Of a stretch of DNA of 64,000 nt, positions 61,440 through 64,000 are shown piece by piece. The notes below the pieces were generated by a model, which saw only the letters and a program-made list of their open reading frames with translations, was not told the DNA's origin and did no database searches. The stretch covers positions 1,451,501-1,515,500 of the forward strand of contig NZ_CP072865.1 of the NCBI RefSeq assembly GCF_017948245.1, written 5' to 3'. The first letter of the stretch is position 1; every line of letters starts with the position of its first letter. A program made the position numbers and the translations under genes. This stretch comes from Rhizobium sp. NLR16a (lineage in GTDB: Bacteria; Pseudomonadota; Alphaproteobacteria; Rhizobiales; Rhizobiaceae).

Positions 61440-62941
61440 GCGAGACGGTCTCCGAACAGGAACTGCATGGCGCGGTCAAGGCGGATATGCGGCACCGACA
61501 GCTTGATGCCGCCGCCGGTCTCCTCGAGATGCGGCGGGCGGAATCGGACGACGTTAACGTCGGGCAGGGTATCGGCGGTCTCGCCGGAAGCGATGCGGTC
61601 GAACAGGCTTTCCGGATCCAGCGGCAGGTCTCCGGGGAAGATCGCGGTCTTTTTCTGGCCGTCGAATCGCTCGCCGGCAATGGTTTCACCCTCCATCGGC
61701 GTGCCGACGATGACAGGCAGTTCATGGCCGTCGCGTTTGACCGATGCCTCGCGCGTGGCGCGCACGGAAGCGAGCGCCATCACGTCGATTCCGGCTCCGG
61801 CCATGCCGATGCGGGCGATGGCGCGATCGACGAGGCGGCGGGTCAGCGCATCGAGCCGATCATGGCTCTCATGATGGAGATGGTCGGCCTTGGTGGCGGC
61901 GACCAGCACACGGTCGATACGGCGCCCCAGCAGCGACGAGAGCAGCGAGTTGGTGCCGGGGCGGAAGCAGGCGAGCACGTCGGTCAGCGCGCGCTCCAGA
62001 TCCTGGACGGCTTCGGGGCCGCGGTTCATGGCCTGCAGCGCGTCGACCAGCACGATCTGCCGGTCGAGCCGGGCGAAATGCTCGCGGAAGAACGGTTTGA
62101 CGACCACGGATTTATAGGCCTCGTAACGCCGCTCCATCATCGTCCAGAGCGAGCCGCGATGGGGACGCGCGCCCGGCGGCAGGACGAGCGGGGCGAAAGT
62201 CAGTGCCGGCGAGCCGTCGAGATCGCCGGGCAGAAGCAGACGCCCGGGCGGCAAAGTGGAGAGTGAGCGTTCGTCGGCCTTGCAGGCCTTGAGGTAATCG
62301 GCAAAGGCGGTGGCAAGCGCGCGGGCTGCCATCTCGTCGGCGCCGGCATTTATATCGGCGGCACGTGTCAGAGCCAACCATTCCCGCGACAGTTCGGAGC
62401 GCACGCCGTTTTGCGCAAGCGCAATCGTTTCCTCGCTGAACGTGCGGTAATCCTTGCCGAGCAGCGGCAGGTCGAGCAACCATTCGCCTGGATAATCGAC
62501 GATATCGATTGACAGCCTGCCAGGCGAGAACAGGCGGTTCCACCCGCTGGCGCTCTGATAATCGACCGTAATGCGCAGTTCGGAAATGGCGCGCGTGGAA
62601 TCCGGCCAGACGCGGTCCTTCACCAGCGCCCGGATATGATCCTCATATTGGAAACGGGGCACGGCATCATCGGGCTGAGGCTCCAGCCGCACGGCCGAAA
62701 CGCGTCCCGACTGCACCGGCTCGAACAGCGGCAGCCGGCCGCCATGCAGGAGATTGTGGACAAGCGAGGAGATGAAGACCGTCTTACCGGAGCGGGAGAG
62801 GCCGGTGACGCCGAGCCGCACGGTCGGATTGACGAGGCCGCTTGCCCTGTCAGCGAGATTATCAAACGCGATGCGGGCGTCGTCGGCGAGGGATGTCAGG
62901 CGTGGCGGCAAGGCGCAATTCCGGTTGATGACTGCCGGCAA
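61436..62941 (-). CDS. YcjX family P-loop GTP-binding protein
   Basis: A 501-residue protein of the YcjX/DUF463 group. The P-loop is GLSRSGKT (residues 47-54), then DIVDYPGEWLLDLPLL for the switch region and a later AATKADHLH segment that acts as the base-recognition part. The sequence LHGGRLPLFEPVQSGR after the P-loop is a family mark. It is the first gene of a coupled pair with the membrane protein YcjF-like gene and probably acts at the inner membrane under envelope stress; that is inferred from E. coli. Confidence 0.92.
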   Translation of the reverse strand: MPAVINRNCALPPRLTSLADDARIAFDNLADRASGLVNPTVRLGVTGLSRSGKTVFISSLVHNLLHGGRLPLFEPVQSGRVSAVRLEPQPDDAVPRFQYEDHIRALVKDRVWPDSTRAISELRITVDYQSASGWNRLFSPGRLSIDIVDYPGEWLLDLPLLGKDYRTFSEETIALAQNGVRSELSREWLALTRAADINAGADEMAARALATAFADYLKACKADERSLSTLPPGRLLLPGDLDGSPALTFAPLVLPPGARPHRGSLWTMMERRYEAYKSVVVKPFFREHFARLDRQIVLVDALQAMNRGPEAVQDLERALTDVLACFRPGTNSLLSSLLGRRIDRVLVAATKADHLHHESHDRLDALTRRLVDRAIARIGMAGAGIDVMALASVRATREASVKRDGHELPVIVGTPMEGETIAGERFDGQKKTAIFPGDLPLDPESLFDRIASGETADTLPDVNVVRFRPPHLEETGGGIKLSVPHIRLDRAMQFLFGDRLA

Positions 62942-62986
62942 TATAGGAAGACTGCACCGCCCGAAAAAGAAGCGGAGCGAAAGACT

Positions 62987-63481
62987 TCAGACGACGAGAA
63001 AATCGATCAGGCGCCAGCCGCTGGCGGAAGCATCGAAATCGACAACGGCAAGACCTGCCGTTGGAAAGCCGGCGGGAAGGGCGTTTACCATGGCCTCGCG
63101 GCCGATCAGCGCCTCGAGCGCCTGCTCGATCGTCGGGTTGTGGCCGACCAGCATGACGGCGGCATTATCCTGCGCATCGACGATTTCGACATAGGTATCG
63201 ACCGTGGCGTTGTAGAGCGCGTCGATGTAACTCACGTCGAGTGTCAAACCCATTGCCCGATGGACGGCGTCGGCGGTGTCGCGGCAGCGAAGCGCCGTCG
63301 AACTGATCAGAAGATCGGGACGGTAGCCCTTGGCGGCGGCTTTGTCGGCGATAACCTCGGCATCGCCGTAGCCTTTTTCGTTGAGCGGGCGGTCGAAATC
63401 GCGCTGTCCGGGTTCGGCCCAGGCGGCCTCGGCGTGACGCAGGAGATAGATGCGATTGGGCGGAGGCAGGGGTACGGTCAT
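62987..63481 (-). CDS. sixA: Phosphohistidine phosphatase SixA-like
   Basis: A 164-residue protein of the histidine phosphatase fold. Its catalytic motif is YLLRHAEAAW (near residue 12), with SSTALRCRDTAD and VMLVGHNPTIEQ as the later active-site parts. SixA removes phosphate from HPt domains in E. coli. The nearby orphan HPt protein is a possible target, though the two genes are 7 kb apart. It lies 45 bases upstream of ycjX on the same strand, so it may lead that unit. Confidence 0.87.
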   Translation of the reverse strand: MTVPLPPPNRIYLLRHAEAAWAEPGQRDFDRPLNEKGYGDAEVIADKAAAKGYRPDLLISSTALRCRDTADAVHRAMGLTLDVSYIDALYNATVDTYVEIVDAQDNAAVMLVGHNPTIEQALEALIGREAMVNALPAGFPTAGLAVVDFDASASGWRLIDFLVV

Positions 63482-63654
63482 GGGTAAATCCGGGATCGGC
63501 GGGTCTTTTCAGTAGCGGTTGCGATCATCCGCCGTCAACCGCCAGCCATGCCGCAACGGCCCAAAACGTGGGCGACCACAAGGCGTTTTGAAGACGAGAC
63601 GAAAATTGCGAACGCGAATAATCATGAGAAAATAATCCCTTAGCCAAAAATTGT

Positions 63655-63674
63655 AACAGATTTAAAAATCTGTT
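63655..63674. promoter_or_regulatory. Palindrome upstream of dksA
   Basis: AACAGATTT and AAATCTGTT form a perfect nine-base-pair inverted repeat with a two-base centre in an AT-rich region. It could be a protein-binding site near the dksA promoter or a small hairpin. No T-run follows, so a terminator is unlikely. Confidence 0.4.
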
Positions 63675-63691
63675 TAGCTGTCGTATTTGGC

Positions 63692-63719
63692 TTGAATCGC
63701 GGCTAGCGCTTGGGATATA
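63692..63719 (+). promoter_or_regulatory. Sigma-70-type promoter candidate for dksA
   Basis: TTGAAT (63692-63697) and GATATA (63714-63719) are separated by 16 bases and lie 37 bases before the dksA start. This fits the rhizobial consensus CTTGAC-N17-CTATAT loosely. Confidence 0.4.
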
Positions 63720-63756
63720 CACCCGCCCAGATGAGATGTTCTTCAGGAGAATCGCG

Positions 63757-64000
63757 TTGAGTGAGAAGATCGATCTTAGCAATTACGTTCCCTCGGAAGA
63801 GGAAGAATTCATGAACGTAAACCAGCGTGCCTACTTCAGGGCAAAGCTGGTCGCCTGGAAAAACGATATCCTTAGAGAAGCGCGCGAAACACTCGACCAT
63901 CTGGCCGAGGAAAGCGCAAACCATCCCGATCTCGCCGACAGGGCGTCGTCGGAAACCGACAGGGCGATCGAACTTCGCGCCCGCGATCGGCAGAGAAAAC
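63757..64000 (+). CDS. dksA: RNA polymerase-binding factor DksA, 5' part
   Basis: The window ends inside this gene; 81 codons are seen. It starts with TTG at 63757 behind AGGAGA, and the sequence KIDLSNYVPSEEEEFMNVNQ and YFRAKLVAWKNDILREA match rhizobial DksA/TraR proteins. The coiled-coil helix is present, and the zinc-binding Cys part lies beyond the window. DksA joins ppGpp in adjusting transcription at rRNA and amino-acid promoters. Confidence 0.92.
   Translation, partial: MSEKIDLSNYVPSEEEEFMNVNQRAYFRAKLVAWKNDILREARETLDHLAEESANHPDLADRASSETDRAIELRARDRQRK

Overview
The window is about 64 kb of high-GC chromosome from an alphaproteobacterium of the Rhizobium / Sinorhizobium / Agrobacterium group, most likely Rhizobium (R. 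etli / R. leguminosarum type). The evidence is a giant growth-pole-ring-like coiled-coil protein, a BluB-type DMB synthase behind a cobalamin riboswitch, an alphaproteobacterial CtrA box, rhizobial intergenic palindromes, a STAS-MlaE lipid transporter and a DksA preceded by a TTG start. Nearly all genes are core chromosomal genes. I see no phage, insertion sequence, plasmid replicon, CRISPR array, tRNA or rRNA.

Layout. 1-13.7 kb: end of an L,D-transpeptidase, an inverted-repeat element, gph and rpiA (divergent), a DUF2059 protein, acylphosphatase, glutathione reductase, a TadG-like vWA protein, class II DAHP synthase, an exporter-type ABC protein, a GFA protein, a DUF1003 protein, NAD synthetase and a TolB-like propeller. 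13.8-14.9 kb: a patch of poorly conserved small ORFs, one apparently frameshifted. 14.9-19 kb: class I DAHP synthase behind a Tyr/Phe leader peptide and attenuator, then a chemoreceptor with a secreted Cache-type partner. 19.2-24.9 kb: riboswitch-bluB, a DUF2865 protein, a YCII / ECF sigma / VOC cluster, a Coq7-like hydroxylase and a divergent RNase H. 25-30.7 kb: a catabolic unit with a GntR regulator, a perfect palindromic operator candidate, an M20 amidohydrolase, a chimeric remnant ORF and a complete polar amino-acid ABC importer, with most junctions overlapping. 30.8-40.8 kb: malic enzyme, BBE oxidoreductase, PCMT-like methyltransferase, histidine phosphatase, lipoprotein, LpxH-like phosphoesterase, MFS transporter and dipeptide epimerase. 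40.9-44.9 kb: a four-gene Mla/MCE lipid transport operon. 45-48 kb: a GAF-GGDEF-PilZ protein, a D,D-carboxypeptidase and a cysteine hydrolase. 48.2-56.2 kb: the 2368-residue growth-pole protein, and divergently an orphan HPt protein, sharing an intergenic region with a perfect CtrA box. 56.4-64 kb: ferredoxin, DUF922 protease-like protein, the folP-folB-folK operon, a secreted protein, the ycjX-ycjF pair, SixA and the start of dksA.

The most interesting items are regulatory. A complete four-strand transcription attenuator with a Tyr/Phe-rich 24-residue leader lies upstream of the class I DAHP synthase. A cobalamin riboswitch is linked to a stem that hides the bluB ribosome binding site. A CtrA box lies between the polar-growth gene and the HPt gene. 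A 16-bp palindrome lies in front of the amidohydrolase operon. Protein oddities include an RNase H-fold protein with the catalytic Glu replaced by Val, about twelve 44-residue tandem repeats in the growth-pole protein, and a chimeric remnant ORF inside the amino-acid transporter operon.
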